Shown piece after piece: positions 13,001 through 28,000 of a stretch of DNA of 64,000 nucleotides. The stretch spans positions 57,170,338-57,234,337 of the forward strand of contig NC_087064.1 of the NCBI RefSeq assembly GCF_963678635.1, given 5' to 3'. Both the position numbers and the translations under genes were made by a program. How positions within the stretch are numbered: the first letter of the stretch is position 1; every line of letters starts with the position of its first letter. The notes below the pieces were generated by a model. It saw nothing but the letters and a program-made list of their open reading frames with translations. It did not search any database and was not told the DNA's origin. Source of the stretch: Symsagittifera roscoffensis. Its lineage: Eukaryota > Xenacoelomorpha > Acoela > Convolutidae.

Positions 13001-16000
13001 TGCATCAGCACTAAAATAGCGATCACTGGGTTGCTGCAGAAAAGTTGATAGTTAGCGGTGGGATTTCGAACCGGGTAGGCCGGTTATATATTGTGCGTTA
13101 ATTATCCCACATTTGAATTATAATCGTCAAAATAGTCCCAACGCAAACCGTTATAATTTTGTGAAAATTGATTACAATTATAACTTTTTTTTTTAGTTTT
13201 CAGCTCCAGACAACAATATCTTTCAGATAGTTTACACAAACTCTGTCAAAAAAATTTAGTTGAAAAGTCGAAAGTTGACTGAATAATTTAAACCACCCCA
13301 AGCATAAATAATCCGCACTTTCTTCAAAAGTCGGAACAATTACCTGCATTTTTTCAAAAGCTTATGCGGGTTTACAAAATAAAATTTCCGCCAAAATTTT
13401 CAAGCTGAATTGAAGTCATCCAATTGATTTAGATTGCTGCCTCATTAAGTGCAAAATATACTATTTTTTTCCTAACGTTGCCTTTTGGGAAAGATATTCA
13501 AATATTTACAAACGTAGTAACGAAATCATCGCCCCGCTGTCTTGTTGTTCCAACGCAATCTTGTTGTTCCAATTTTCGAATAAAATGCACAATACTTTTG
13601 GAAATTAAGCGGCTGCCTTTTGTTATGAGCCATAAGCGACTGAATTTGAATTTTGAAACTGCTAGAAATCTTTGTTCGAAACTAAAAGTCAGTCACGTTT
13701 TTGCCAAATTTGCTTTTTGTTATCGGAGAACGTAATTTTAGCAAATGAGTTAGATTGGGAATTAAGATAAAGCCGAAAATCAAGCCACTAAAACAAAAAA
13801 CTTGAACGTGAAAAACTCAAAAATTTTGTTTAAAAAAATAAAAAAGGCACAAAAGTTAAATAAGTGAAATTCACTTCGATCATTTATAGTTTAAGAAAAA
13901 AACTTCTTTCCTCCTTGGTTGCTTTACAAATGTTTACTGTTAGCTGACCATCGATAACAAAAATTCGGTCGCAATGAACTTGTAGCAAAGATGCATTATA
14001 TATGGAAAACTAAATGTGAGTGGCCGACAGAATTTAAATTAGAATTTGGTAATAAACACAAGTGGATTTAGGGGGGAGGGGGAGGGGGTGGTGGACGTTT
14101 TTTCTTCTACTCTTCTACGATTCGACCCCCTGTCAACACAAATGGTCCCCTTTTGTACTATTTGAGATACCCGTTTTTGGCTGACTGACCCTAAAAGTTT
14201 TCTCAGGGCATCTTGGGCGCCAGAATATACTAATTTTGATGGGGAGAGCGTCCACCAAAAAAAACGCAATTTTCGGTCACAGTTTTCCAAAAGCGCCTAA
14301 AAAATCCCTTTGGCGGGTTTTTTCGAACCATTGGCTGCAGCGCAGATTGTCAAAATAGGGTTTGAAAGTGATTGGAGAGCGCTCAGAAAATCAATTTGGT
14401 CGATCTAAGAAAAAAAAGGTCCACAAAATTTTTTTGAAAATCAGCAGCCCCCCCCCCCTCCCCTTGAGAAAATCCTATATCCGCTACTGGTAATAAACTA
14501 TAATTTGCATGTTCTTTAGTCTATATAGCCAACTAATTAAAAAGCAAAAAATTTACCCATCAAGGTTTCTTTCTGGCTAGATGTGATTTCTATATCCGTG
14601 ACAAAAAGTCTCAAGTCGGGTTTTCTGGTATTTGATTGAGTCCCAAAATTGTTTTGTCCACTTGAGATAGAACGCAGAAACGTTTGTAGATTTTCGAAAG
14701 AGAGCGATTGTCTTCGAGCGAATGCAGTGGCCAGTATACGCTAATCACAAAGAAGTACATATTTTAAAATAAGTATCAAATTTTTGAAAGATCAATATTC
14801 CATTCACAAGTTTCAAACCATATCAAATTTTATTGCATCAACTATTATAAATTTTTTTAAATGAACTTATTAATTTATAAAAAATTATTCACCACATGAT
14901 AAAATCTTAAAAAGAAAACATGCAATAATTCAAAATCTTACTACAATGACGATATCAGGCAATTTTTATTAAAATTCTTACTACAAGAAGGTGGTCAACG
15001 AAACTGAATACTTTTTTTGGAACAAAACTTCAATTACCATGATGGAAGCCTTGTGGCTGAGTGTTGCATATCTCCAGGGAAGTTTCTCTTTGGTGCTAGA
15101 TACACTGATGACGTCATTCCTGGGATCCAGTGTCTGCACCCACATTTCCAGGGTTCTTCTAGTCGACAGAGTAGGCTCGGAAGGAGCGAGAACCAATTCA
15201 ATGTACCTCGGAGAAATTTTGGAGTCGAAGTCGACCTGAAAGTAGTAAATGTGAAATATGCAGCTATTATGAGACCAACCTTGAGAAAAAATCTCGTTCG
15301 TTTGCATGGAGACACCTCTCCATAGGCAGCTAACTGGCCTCTTTGCTCTTTGACGTTCTCAAACGCGGGGATTACATCATTATACTTAATAAGTTAATAT
15401 CACCATTTCTCCCGATCTTCAAAGCAAAAATTTTATGCATTATAAACAGCTTTAACATTGAATGAATGAGTTTAAAAATTCTTCGCTTCTTAGAATAATC
15501 CCAAAAGCCTGTTTGATATCAATTTCGAAACGTTTTCAGTTTTTTTTTCTAATATGTTTGAAAATTGTTTTTTTTTCTTCTGCTCTTTGCATCTAGAATT
15601 TTCTCGAGGGAAGCGGATTTTCAAAAATTTTAAAAAAACTGCCGACCTTTTTTTAGGTCGACTAAATTGATTTTCCAAGCTCTCGGAAAGCACTAGAACA
15701 GTTTGCAAAATTTTTTGCACCGCAGGTGAGTTTTAGAAGAAAAAAAAACAGGCCAAAAAAGGCATTTTTTGGACAATTTTTACCAACAGTTTTGGGCAGT
15801 TTTTAGACAGTTTTTGAGGCGCGTTCCCCCTGAACGTTAGTATATATTGGCGCCAAAAGCGCATGTAGAAAAATTTTAGGATCAGCCAACCAAAAATGGA
15901 GGTTTCAAAATAGTAAAAAGGGGACCCTTTTGGCAAACCAGGGGGTCCGAATCTCTGAGGCGGAGTGTCCGCTCCGCCCTACCCGCTAAATCCGCTACTG

Positions 16001-19000
16001 GCTCTTTGAATTAAAAACAGATCTTGTCACTTTTTTCATACCACTATTGTAGAATAACAAAATTTTGTTACAAGTTGCAAAACTGGCATATGCTTACCGT
16101 TGAATAACTCCTATAGGACTGGGACGTTTTTTTACTAGATACTGTAGGGACCGGGGGAAGGGGGTGGATCGCATTTCAAAAGAACCATAAAACTATCTTA
16201 CCATATTTGGAAAGTGCACATTTGAGGGAGTTGTGATCCCTTTTAAGAGTTCATTGCTGCCACAATCAATTTGAGTTAGACTCGATCCATGAATAAAAGA
16301 CTTTGAGTCCATGAGGTCCGTCTTGAAAGTGAGGAACTGGCTTTTCACATGTTTGTGTCTAACGTCGAATTTATCCCACTCAGTGGGAACTTCCGAGAAG
16401 CCGCAGAGGAACTGAAAAAAAGATAAATTTCAGGGGCGGATCTAGAATTTTCTCGAAAGGGGAAGGGCGGATTTTCAATAATTTGAGCAAAGTGAGCGCT
16501 CCCAGAACATTCTAAGGACCCTGTTTTTTGAAGAACAAAAAGCACGTCAAGTTTACCGTTTTTGGACACTTTTGGAAAGTTTTGACCAAAAAAGTTGCAT
16601 CTTTTTTGCGCGCACTCCCCTTTAAATTCAGTGGCGCATTTCGAGAGATTTAGGCCATAAATGAATGTCATAAAACAATACCAAAGGGGGGAACGTTTGG
16701 TTGGTGAGTGGGTCGAAGCCATGAGGTGGGTCGAGTGATATATTGTATTTAAAAAATTTTAAATGGTTTCTTACTTCTATTTAACGAAGGTCTCATTTTA
16801 CAAGGGGCGCTAGTTTTTAAGCATAAAATAGATAAGAGAAAGTTACCGGTAAAGCCAGTTCAAGAAGCTCCGTTGTTTGGTGTAAAGAAGATAATTTGAA
16901 GTTTTTGTTCCGCTCCACGACGAGTGACGTTGAACCTGAGGTCCTTAATATATAAACGTATTTAGAAATTTGTTATTAAGAAAAATAATCTCTATTGAAA
17001 ATTTGAGCGCATCCTTACTTAAAACAGGAGCTTCCATGCAGATTTTTCTGGCAGAGGAATTTTTCATATGCTGGAATGCGTGTTTCATTAGCGTTTTCAT
17101 CCGAAATAATATTCGATATTCTGACCAGTTGTTGTGACATAACTTGGAAGAATTCATTGTCTGAGCTTCTATCGTCTGCTTGACATTTTTCGGATGAGTT
17201 GAGCTTGAGCCTACTGCACATTCGGGGTTGACTTGTTTGTTCTCTAATCGAATTCAGGGTCTAGAATAAAAATTTTGAAAAGTTAACAGATTTCAAGAGA
17301 TATTACGATGAAACTACAATATCAGTTGTAACTAAAATAAACTTGTTTTTTTTTGAAAATTAAAAGTTTAAATGCAACCAACAATTACACATTTCAGTGA
17401 GCCTCAATCCACGATGTATAGCCTCTAGCTCGCAATACGTGGGATAATTTTATCATTTATCCCAAATTATGTTTGGTGATAATGATAGGTTTCGCAAAAA
17501 AAACTGTCAGCGCTTCAAAAAAAACTTCCACTTCATTCGACCATACTTTTAGCTTTTTAAATGGGCAGACCAAGCATAATTGACCTCTACTCTGGAAATG
17601 CTATTCACGAAAAGCATTATAAAATTGTTGTTTAGCTCATTTTCAAGTGAGACATTTAACAATTCATTAACTCGTTGAAGATGGGGAGGCCTACGCTTGT
17701 TGACTACTTTGATTTATACTTACCATCATGCCTCGCGTGTGAAAAACAACGCGGCTCAACAAGCTAGAAAATCTTGATTGCTCAACAAAATTTACAGTTT
17801 AACATTCACAGTATTTGTTGTAAGTAATTGATTTTTATGAAGTTCTTATCAAGTACACGACTGCTGAAAAAGAATTTGAGAAACAATGAGACCAATGAAA
17901 ACAAACATGATGATAAAAAAAATAGTCTAGCCCCACCAAGAAGTCATTCAAACTATGCAGCATAGATGAATGAATTTAATGATAAATCATAATATTGATT
18001 CACTTTCAGGCAATGGTGGATGTAGGATGGGGGATGAAAGCGGACGCTTTCTTTTTCTCAGGGATTGAACCCCCTCACCAACCAAGGCCACGCCTTATGA
18101 TATTGTTTTATGATATCTCCTTTCAGCCGACCATCACTATAATTTTTCTGAAGGCGCTCTTTTATAGCTAACAAAAACTAATTTTTAAGGGGAGCGCGCG
18201 CCGAAAAAAAACGCAATTTTTTGGTAAACATTTGTGAAAAAGTGCCCAAAACGGCCTTTTTGACCTGTTTTTGCCAAATATTTTTCGGGAACTATTTCAA
18301 ATCCACCACTGCTTTCAGACATATATAAATAAAAGTTTTCGCCGCCTGTTCAGTCCTTAGCCGGACATCAGTGCTAATACACGCAATATTTTTATTTGGA
18401 TGGGAGATATCGCTAAGTATCCCAAAAATTATTCGAAAATGATTTATTACAAAAAGTTTCTGACCAATGAGCTGCTTTTTAGCAGGAGTTTAAGTTAAGA
18501 AACAGCTCATTGTTTGGAACGGTTTGTAATAAATCATCATTGAAATATTTTGCGATATCTCCCATCCAAATTAAAAATTGTGTATTTTAAAGGGAGACTT
18601 TGATAGAGTCGCTTCAAAACTATTTTTTGGGCTAAAAACATTGAAAAAAGCCTTGTGTTGTGATTTGTTTTTAGTTGTTTTAAATGACCTTTGGTATTTA
18701 ATTAATACCAGTTCACTTAGTTCGATACGACCACCGGTCGATCGTAGAGTGTTCGTTCAGTTGTCCTTTTAGAACGTTTTAAATTAACACACTCTATTTT
18801 ATCCGTTTTATCATTTTAAGTTATTGTACATTAGTTGTACATAGATCAGAGTATCAGAAAACTTTATTATAGCGCAGTCTAATGATTCGAACGTGCGTGG
18901 AATTCCCCCCTTCTGGCCTAATCACACCTTAGAACCACCGCATGCCTGGACCCAATGGAGCGACCAATTTCAATTGGCGATCATTGCGAAGGAAAACCTG

Positions 19001-22000
19001 GACATAGAACGTCTTCACGGACCAGAAGCTCCAGAAACGCAAATACCCATTCTAAAACAAACTACAGGAAGCGAATCGGATACGGACAGAGCCAGCAGAG
19101 AGACAAGGAATAATTTCGCAATGAAACAGTACGAAGCCGCCGAAGAAAAGCGGATCAACGAGGAGAAAAGGAAGTTTAATGGAATGAGACGAACGGAGGC
19201 GGATAAGAAACTGCGCTCAATTTTTTTCCTAGCTCTAGGGAGCGAAGTAAAAAGGGTCTTCATGCAAAAGAACCCGAAGGTCAAGATGTTAGCAATTTCC
19301 TTCACTGAGTTCTGGACTCTACTTGATGCAGCATTCAACAAACCGCCCAACACAAAGTTTGAGAGATATAAACTACTCAACCACAAACAGAAAGATCGGG
19401 AATCTTATGAGCAATTCTGGGGAGACCCAACGGACTTGGCGAGTACGTGCAAGGAAAATGACGAGGCGGAATGGAAAAGTGATGTTTTCTTTTGCAACAT
19501 GAGAAACACAGACACCCAAAGGAAACTACTCTCAGCCAAGATAAGCCCAACAGAAGCTCTAAACCAAGCCTTGATTGATGAAAAGGGATATTTTAATCAC
19601 CAAAAGTTGACAAATATGGCACGATCATCGACCAATGGGACAATTTTCAAATCTTTCAACCATCATAATCAGATAAAGAAGGAACCAAGCCTCAATATAG
19701 AACGTAGCAACACGTGCATGAAATGTGGGAGAATCCATTTACGACAGGGCACCTAAACGTATGCCCAGCAAAGGACATAACTGGGAAAATTGTAATTAAA
19801 AAGGACACTTCGCCAAATTGTGTAATTCCCGTAACAAACGACCCACTGCAAATATTGCAACCGATAATTATGTAAATACTGAGAATTGTACATACGTCTC
19901 TCCGGAAAGCTCGTGGGGTGAATAAACGCCTGAAACGAATACTGGCAAAGCAATGAAGACGACTTCTCAATACTGATCGTGAGAACAATCTATGACAAAA
20001 ACTGACTCGAAACTAAGAAACTGCTGAACATAGGTCTGGGTTGGGAGATGATTGTAAATATGAACATACCAGTTGATTCAGCAAGCCCTGTAAGTTTTAA
20101 AACAAAATGTGCTGCACAAGATCAAACTAAGAAATCCAAATCTGAAAATTTATCCAGTGGAGAAGCGGATTAAAAACTTGTATTGTGGCTTTACGGACCA
20201 TACGATCAACATGTTAGGAAAGATCATCGTGAGGACACAATCCAATGGGTGGATCAGCGAAGACACACCGTTCTTCAAAACAGGTGGTCATGAACAAAAT
20301 ATACTGGGGAATGACAATCTACCAAAGTTAGGTATAGAAGTGACACAGAAGAAATGCCCCCAACTAATCTGCATGATCAACCAATCATTATTTGAGAGTA
20401 AGTGTATAAATCCGAATTCTCTTAATGACAAAATCTTTAGCGAGTTCAAAGAATTATTCACCAGAGTTAGGAAAATACCCAACGACCACAAAGTAACTCA
20501 CTTTCACACACCGTTTAAACCAGTACAGGCTAAAGGGAGAAGAGTTCCCCTTCACTTACTCGCTGGGGTAATTGAAGAACTGAAAAGAATGGAGACCGAA
20601 GGTCACATACTAAAACTGGAAAAGTGGGATGAAGATTGCTTTATCAGCCCGTTTGTGATTACACGGAAGAAAGACAGTTCAATTAAAATGGCATAAGATT
20701 CGAAATTATTAAACGATCAGATTTTTAAAAATAAGTACCAAATGCCAAATATACACGAACTTATAGACAATGTGGCCCTACAAATTTCAAAGAAATCCAA
20801 CGGACAAGTTTGGTTCAGCAACCTAGATCTTAAAAACGCTTACAGTCACGTCAAATTATGCGACCAAACGAGCAAACAGTGTAACTTTAGTATAGTAGAG
20901 GGCAAAATAGCTGGAACGTATCGATTTTTAACTGGATTTTATTGATTGGTAGACATGCCCAATGATTTCCAACGTGTCATGGACTCATTTTTAAAGAACA
21001 TATCATTCACAAACTGTTATATAGATGACATTCTGGTAGCTTCGAGGGGATCGTTGGAATATCACAAAGCAATCGTTTATAAAACTTTAACAAACCTTGA
21101 TAAGAACAATATGGCGGTGAAATGGGGGAAGTGTGCATTTTTCAAATCAGAGATAAAATGGCTAGGCTTCAAAATCTCCGGCGAAGGAGTACGACCGTTG
21201 GTCGGTTAAGCAGAAGCCATCAAGAAATTACCAATCCCTAAGAACATTTCGGAACTGCGATTGTTCTTCGGCTCGATAAATCAATATGAGAAATTGGTCC
21301 CGAATTTATCGACCCTAAGCTCTCCATTACTTCCTCTACTGAACAAAAAATCTGTCTGTAAATGGGATAATGTTCACTCTGCAGCCTTCGTAAAACTAAA
21401 ATCCGAAATTTTAGATATCACGGAAAACAGCCACTTCGATAAAAAAGAGAAAACTAGGCTGAAAACGGAAGCTTCGCACATTGAACTAGGAACGACTTTA
21501 GAAAAGTTACAAGGGGACCAGTGGAAAACAATTGCTTTTGCTTCAAGATTCTTAAATAATCATAAATTGAAGTATTCCACGAACGAATTAGAACTACTGG
21601 GCGTGGTGTGGGCTTCTGAACAATTCAGGAATTATCTCTACGGGACAGAATTCCAAATCGTAACCGACCATAAAGCCCTACTTTCCGCACTTTATATAAA
21701 TCACTGGAATAAGACCATGCACAGCCGACTGACCCACTGGGTAAACAGACTTCTTCCTTTCAAATTTAAAATGTCACACAACCCAGGAAAAGATATGGGT
21801 TTTACTGATCTTTTATCTAGATTACCTTCAGGCAAAGCCCTACCAACTTCTTATTATGACAAAAAATTTGTAGTCACCTCAATCGACATAATTCATTACA
21901 TTCTTTTTAATAGAACACATTTTAACTCTGTAGATGTAAATGCTGTAGATACACCGTAGGTCGGTGCAAATACTTCTCTCGTTGATAGTAACATCCCGTC

Positions 22001-25000
22001 GGGAGTAGAAAATGCAAGCGATGTGATTGGTCAAAACTTTCCAAATAGCTCTTTAGCTAATTTCAAACTCCGAATTATTGTCCCTATTATATCTGGTATT
22101 GCTTGGTCAATCAAAAACTGTGATAATTCACATATTCGAACGGAAAATTGTACCTCAAATTATACCTATCGATAATTCGAAATTTAATTTTAAGAGCATC
22201 ACCTTTTCGGACAAAGTCCTTTAACACTTCCTTCTTAGAAACAATTCAAAAATTCAAAGACGACCACCTTTCGGACGACCACGCTAATCTACTCAAGAGG
22301 TACAAATCGGATTTAAAACTACCATCGTCTCCTATACTCCCCGAAAACCACTGCTCAAAGAAACTTCTTCAACTTATGTTTAGGGAAGACAAAGTGATAT
22401 GGGACTTGATCGAGACAATGAAAACGAATCGACCAATGGGCATCCACGGCGCTTACATGAAAATTCTTGCTAAAGACCTTCATATGAAAGATAACTTATT
22501 ATTTCTGGACAAAAAACTAGTCGTACCAGCTACCATCAGGGGAACGTTCAACACCATGCTACACGAAACCCACCCAGGCCAAATTGAGATGAAGTCCCTC
22601 GCAGAGTATTTGTGGTGGCCTCACATCTATCGCGAGATCTACCACCATGGGAAAACCTGTAGCCATTGCCTGAAAGCCGATAAGAACCTCAAAACAATGC
22701 TAGGTACCGACAATATGGCAAAATTGCCGACATTGACCTTTGCTAATGAAGAAATAAACCTGCAGGACCGTTGGACGCGTTCTGGGGAAAACAAAAATAC
22801 ATCCTCCTATGCATCGATCGATTCACGAAATTTCCATCGGCCAAGATTGTAAGCAACACGTCCGCGAACAGTGTAATTTCTTTCTTAAATGACCTCTGCC
22901 ACCATCACGGCTTTCCAAGAAAGATTAGAGTCGACCATGGGTCTTGCTTTTTATCTCACGATTATACAAATTTCTTCAAAAAATTCATTATTGAGATCAT
23001 TTATTGTACAGTCGGAGATCATAGATCCAATGGACTGGTGGAAAGATTAGTTTATACGATAAAATCCAAACTACTGGCAATGTCATTCGAGCTACCGAAA
23101 CCCGCTCTAAATTCTTCGATCGAAAAAATTATCTGGAACTTGAGAATCTCGAAACAAGCTTCAATCGGATGTATCCCGTTCGAAAAACATTTTAAAGGAA
23201 CGGCTTATACTAGATGGAAAAATCTGATTTCCTTTAATGACCATTTAGATAAAGGGAAATCAATCCTTTCCAGTAGACGGGCCAGCGAAAAGAAAGAAAA
23301 TCCATCGGACATGGAAGACAACATTACTTTAGCCCATACAATCCCGAGCCCAACTACACCAGAGAGCCACAAACAGCCTAGAGGGTCGGGCAGAAAGAAG
23401 AAAATAGTCGCTGGAGGTAAACTATATAGAAGGGCTATCAACAGGAAAAATGGGAAAACTTATTTTCATTAAATAAACAAGGACGTTATCGACTACTCAG
23501 ACCACACAATAACCCTCGATAACGGTCATATTTTACGTAAATCAGATCTGGCATTTAAAGAAAACTACTACCCGGCCCCAAAAATATCATGGTGAATCAA
23601 CCACCCATTGGGCACAAGTCACACTCACATTCGAGTTTAGCCGGAAAGAGGAAGCTATCTCCCTCAAAGAAGACCCTAGTGACGACCACACCTCAGCCAA
23701 GGCAGAGCACCTCAGGAGCGGGCGGATTAACACAGAGTTCAGATACACCTACAGGCGCCGAGACAACCCAAGACCTCATCCAGATCTCTTCAGGTTCTTC
23801 GTCATCCTTGAATTTAAACTCTTGAGACGGGATTATAGACGATTATTTTGACGACGTGACTAATAATAAGCTTCTACCGAGCCACCAACCCGAGTCTAAT
23901 CAAGGGTTAAGTGTTACAGGTGATGCCCATTCTCCACAATTGAGACCAAATCTAGCAGTTCATACCGACCAACGGGCGTTTATAGAAATACCTGACTCTG
24001 CCGAGATGCAAGGTTTGGAGAATCACCAGATCATGCTAGATAGTGCCCCAGAAGCTGTGGTCCCATCAAACTCGCATTCAAGACACAGTTGACCTCGCAG
24101 GAACGTCGGTCCCCCTAAACTTTTTGGAGATCGCCGCTTTATTGACATAGTGCTTGAAAAAGACGACCAGCCTACATTTCCTTTACAGTCGAACAGTACT
24201 AATCAATCCAGAACAACTTTCGTCATTACCTCACCGTCGAACTTGTTGACACCGTTAGCGCAGGCTCCGCCATTACGATCTCTGGTCGCAGAAACCACAC
24301 TCACTTGGTCTTCAAAGAAATCGTGCTTGTCGGACAGACCATATTATACACCTATCAGGACACTTTTCACAAGCACCTCTTCAGGATCGCAATCTTCATT
24401 CCATCCGACCACCATTGACACAATGGTCGAGGTAGAGAATTCGAGTGAAATATCCTCGACCATAGACCCAGAAATAAAAGCTAAATTAGACGAAATCGAC
24501 AAACAATTTAACTGATTCTCTCAAAACTCAAGAAAATAAACTCAACCATTTTTATTTCATCTCATAGTACTCTTAATTAATCATTTTAATGTAGATAACG
24601 TTGTACATATTAAATGTACATCTTGTAGAATAGTGCTTTTAGTTTTAGTTTAGTTAATTTGTTTTTTTCCCAATCTCTGTATAACTGTAAATTCTGTATG
24701 TTCACCCTGTACATTTGTACCTTCCTACTTCATGTGTAGATAATATTTTGCTTGCTGTACTATATTTCTTGTGGCGCAGTTTGTAAAATTTTGTTCCTAC
24801 GTTGAAGGGGGAAATGGGTGTATATAGAATTAGTTAGTGAATTTGCAATTTTATTTTTTTCCCGGTGGGAAATGGTGTGATTTGTTTTTAGTTGTTTTAA
24901 ATGACCTTCGGTATTTAATTAATACCAGTTAACTTAGTTCGATACGACCACCGGTCGATCGTAGAGTGTTCGTTCAGTTGTCCTTTTAGAACGTTTTAAA

Positions 25001-28000
25001 TTAACACACTCTATTTTATCCGTTTTATCCTTTTAAGTAATTGCACATTAGTTGTACATAGATCGTAGTATCAGAATACTTTATTACCCTGAAGCCTAAT
25101 GTTTTCGAAAAGTTGCCTACAACAACTATATTTTTGACAAATTTGGTCTATATAGTTTTTGGAGCAGATTTTGGAAAAGCTTTTGCTTGAAAATTTTTGC
25201 TTTTGCTGTCGACAGATTTTTTTTGAAACTTTTTGCAAATACCCCTGTTGAATTCCTGTCAGAAAAAGCTCGGTTTATCTTCAATTGTTTCGTGACGTAT
25301 CTGAGTGCCTCAGCGGAACAAATTACAGTCGAACTCACAGGTAGCCCATCAGGAAACTGATTTAGCTGGGTAGCATCCAAGTCAGCACAGAATACGCCGA
25401 CAATGTTGCTCTGCCCCTTGACAGTAATTTGACCCATCCCCATTGTCATCCGCAGACAATTAGTGATTATTGTGTTCGCAGACACGCTAAAATATTTAAT
25501 TGAGAGCTTTCAGAATTCCTGTAATATAATAAGCAGAAACTAAACATAGTTTTTGTAATTATGCTTTTTTGAACTCGGAGAAAAGAATTTCGTCAGGGGA
25601 AAAGAGTTTTCAGGAAGAACTTTGAGCGCCAAAGACGCCATAAGGAAATCTGACAAAAAATTATGAATATAATCTTCTCAACACTTCGAATGAAACCTCC
25701 AAAGCAACAACACATTTTTTTCATACTTACGAATCGGTACGTTCTTCCAACCAAGTGACTTCGTGTGTGTCCTCACTTTCAACTGAAGCTACCAAGCTTC
25801 CTTGAAGAACAACAGAGTCTAGTTTGGTGAACATGTGCTGGCCCACTGGAACATGCTTTCCTCCGGTCATGCAAGATATCATCCGAAGATTTTCGAAAGA
25901 ATTTTGTGATCCCATTAGGTATGAAGATATCCTATAAGAAGAGCATGACAAAAACTCAGAACTCCCCCTTTGAACTATTTTAAGATATCCATTTTTGGCT
26001 GACTGATCTTGAAGTTTTTCTAAAGGCGCCTTCGGCGTCAATCTGTACCAACGCGATTTTTTGGTCGAAATTTCCCAAAAATTGCCTAAAAACGCCTTTT
26101 TTGTCCTTTTTTCAAAAACTTGCCTGCGGCGCAGAAAATTTGGCCAAACCAGGGTCTTTTTGGTAAATACTTCGGGAGAGCTCGAAAATCCAATTTGGTC
26201 GACCTAAAAAAATGTCGACACAATTTCGAAAAAATTTTGAAAATCCCCCCCCCCCCCCTCGAGAGAATCCTAGATCCTCCCCTACCTTCTAAAAATTTTT
26301 ATCTCTTCGTGAAAGTAAAAAAGGACTACACCCATCTAAAAATGATAAGAATATGTTACTCAGCTCATATTTCACTATATCCACAACGTTACCTGATGTT
26401 CAACGATGGGACTGTTCTCTTCATGTAATCTAAATCCTTAAATGATATGTCACTGTCTGTCACGAGGATCACGTGCTGCTCACATTTCTGAATTTGCAGC
26501 CTACGATTCGTATCAAACTCAAAAAATGCAGCAGCTAGGAATATCGTCAAGTTGTGTGATTGAATCTGGGAAGCTGATTCTAAAAAGTAAACGTAATTAA
26601 AAACGTAATTAGTAAAGCGATCGAGAAACGTCCGTTATATTAAAATATAACTTTTGTTTAGGTTTCTGAGGCTGAGAAAATTAGTTTCATTCAGCGTTTC
26701 CTTGGCAATAAAGGTCTTCAAGAAAATTCCAAATTTTTGTGCAAGAAAATCTATTTTTAAATTTTCTCCTTTTTTGTCATACAATTCTTTTTTTTTAATG
26801 TCGACCATGCCTTATTCATTAACTTCCTGCGTGTTTTATATAGTTTTCTAGTCACACCACGCGCTTTTAACGACACTAACTTGAAAAAAAATGAATGAAA
26901 AATCCTGTTTGTAATTTATTTGAATGTGGTCGGAACATTCTGTGCTACTTGCACAGCAACCGTCTATCCTTGTTTAGTAATGTGGTTCCAGTGGAAGATG
27001 GTGTAAGTTCAATTATGTTTTTTTCCAGCTGATCAAAAATTAACATTCTGCAAGTTGTTTTAGTCGCCGTTTGAAGTCTTTGGGGGGGTGTTTACCTGGA
27101 GTTTGGGGTTACCTAGTTGACGAGTTGGGATTCAAAAAATTGACTGTGGCCCTCCTTAATTCTCAATTAACCAAGTGTTAAAACGATATAATCACGAGTG
27201 TCATTGCGAAGAACTGCTGTTGTGCCCTGGTAAGAGCTACATGCAAATCTGTTGGGTTTTTATGGACTGGTTAATGTTGCCTCATGTTCAATTCTGATAT
27301 TTGAACTAGAAGTAGGGGACTCACCTAGAGCTCTCTGGACATACTGCTTCTGATGAAACACTACTCGCATCGATGAGTACAACTTCCTCCCAGAAGTCAA
27401 GATGATATTCAACCTGTCTGCAGGCCCCAATGTGCTCAGAATGTGAATTATGAGTTGTGTGGTAGTTTGAAAATACATCTCAGATCTCAGGAACAGCAAT
27501 ATTATGAGGTCCTTTTCAATAGTCCGTTCTGGGTAGAAGAGCTTGAAAAAACGCTTGTTTATCATATCATTTTAAGGGCATGTCTCAGGTCTTCCCCCAC
27601 TATACGAGAATCATTGATTATTAATACGCTGAGAGAAGTTTGGAATCAGTTTTAAAAAAGCCATTCAACCAAATTGTTATTAAAAAAAGGGTTGCGTTTT
27701 TTAATTATTTTTGCTTATAGATGGTTGAAAGGGAGAGCCTTTTATTGCCCCTCTGCAGTACAAATTTTTTGACATGTTTGGCCTCGCAATGTTCATGAAA
27801 AAGGACAACTTATTTAGTTTTTGTTAGAAAAAAAACCATTTTGCAAATGCCACGCTGCGCTAGATTTTATAAGAGAATCTCATTTTATAAGAGAGAAACG
27901 GAAATTGAGGCGACAAAAATTGCAACAAAAAACAAATCTGACAAAAAAACTGTATTCTTTACTATGATTGATGTAAACGTATGAACCATGTAATATGAAC

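Larger units (their letters stand above)
18656..25086 (+). mobile_element. Gypsy element B, inactive, in intron 20
   Basis: A full-length LTR retrotransposon with two 214-bp LTRs differing at about 9 positions, so an older insertion than element C. A probable 5-bp target duplication with one mismatch flanks it (CCTTG before, CCCTG after). It lies antisense to the VWA gene in the 8.1 kb intron between modules 3 and 4. Coding content in order: gag, protease, RT, RNase H, integrase, Ser/Thr-rich tail, all interrupted. Confidence 0.92.

Noticed and set aside
14991-15325. Two plus-strand frames of 80-100 residues at 15 kb.
   Set aside because: They overlap exon 24 in antisense and have no similarity or splice structure.
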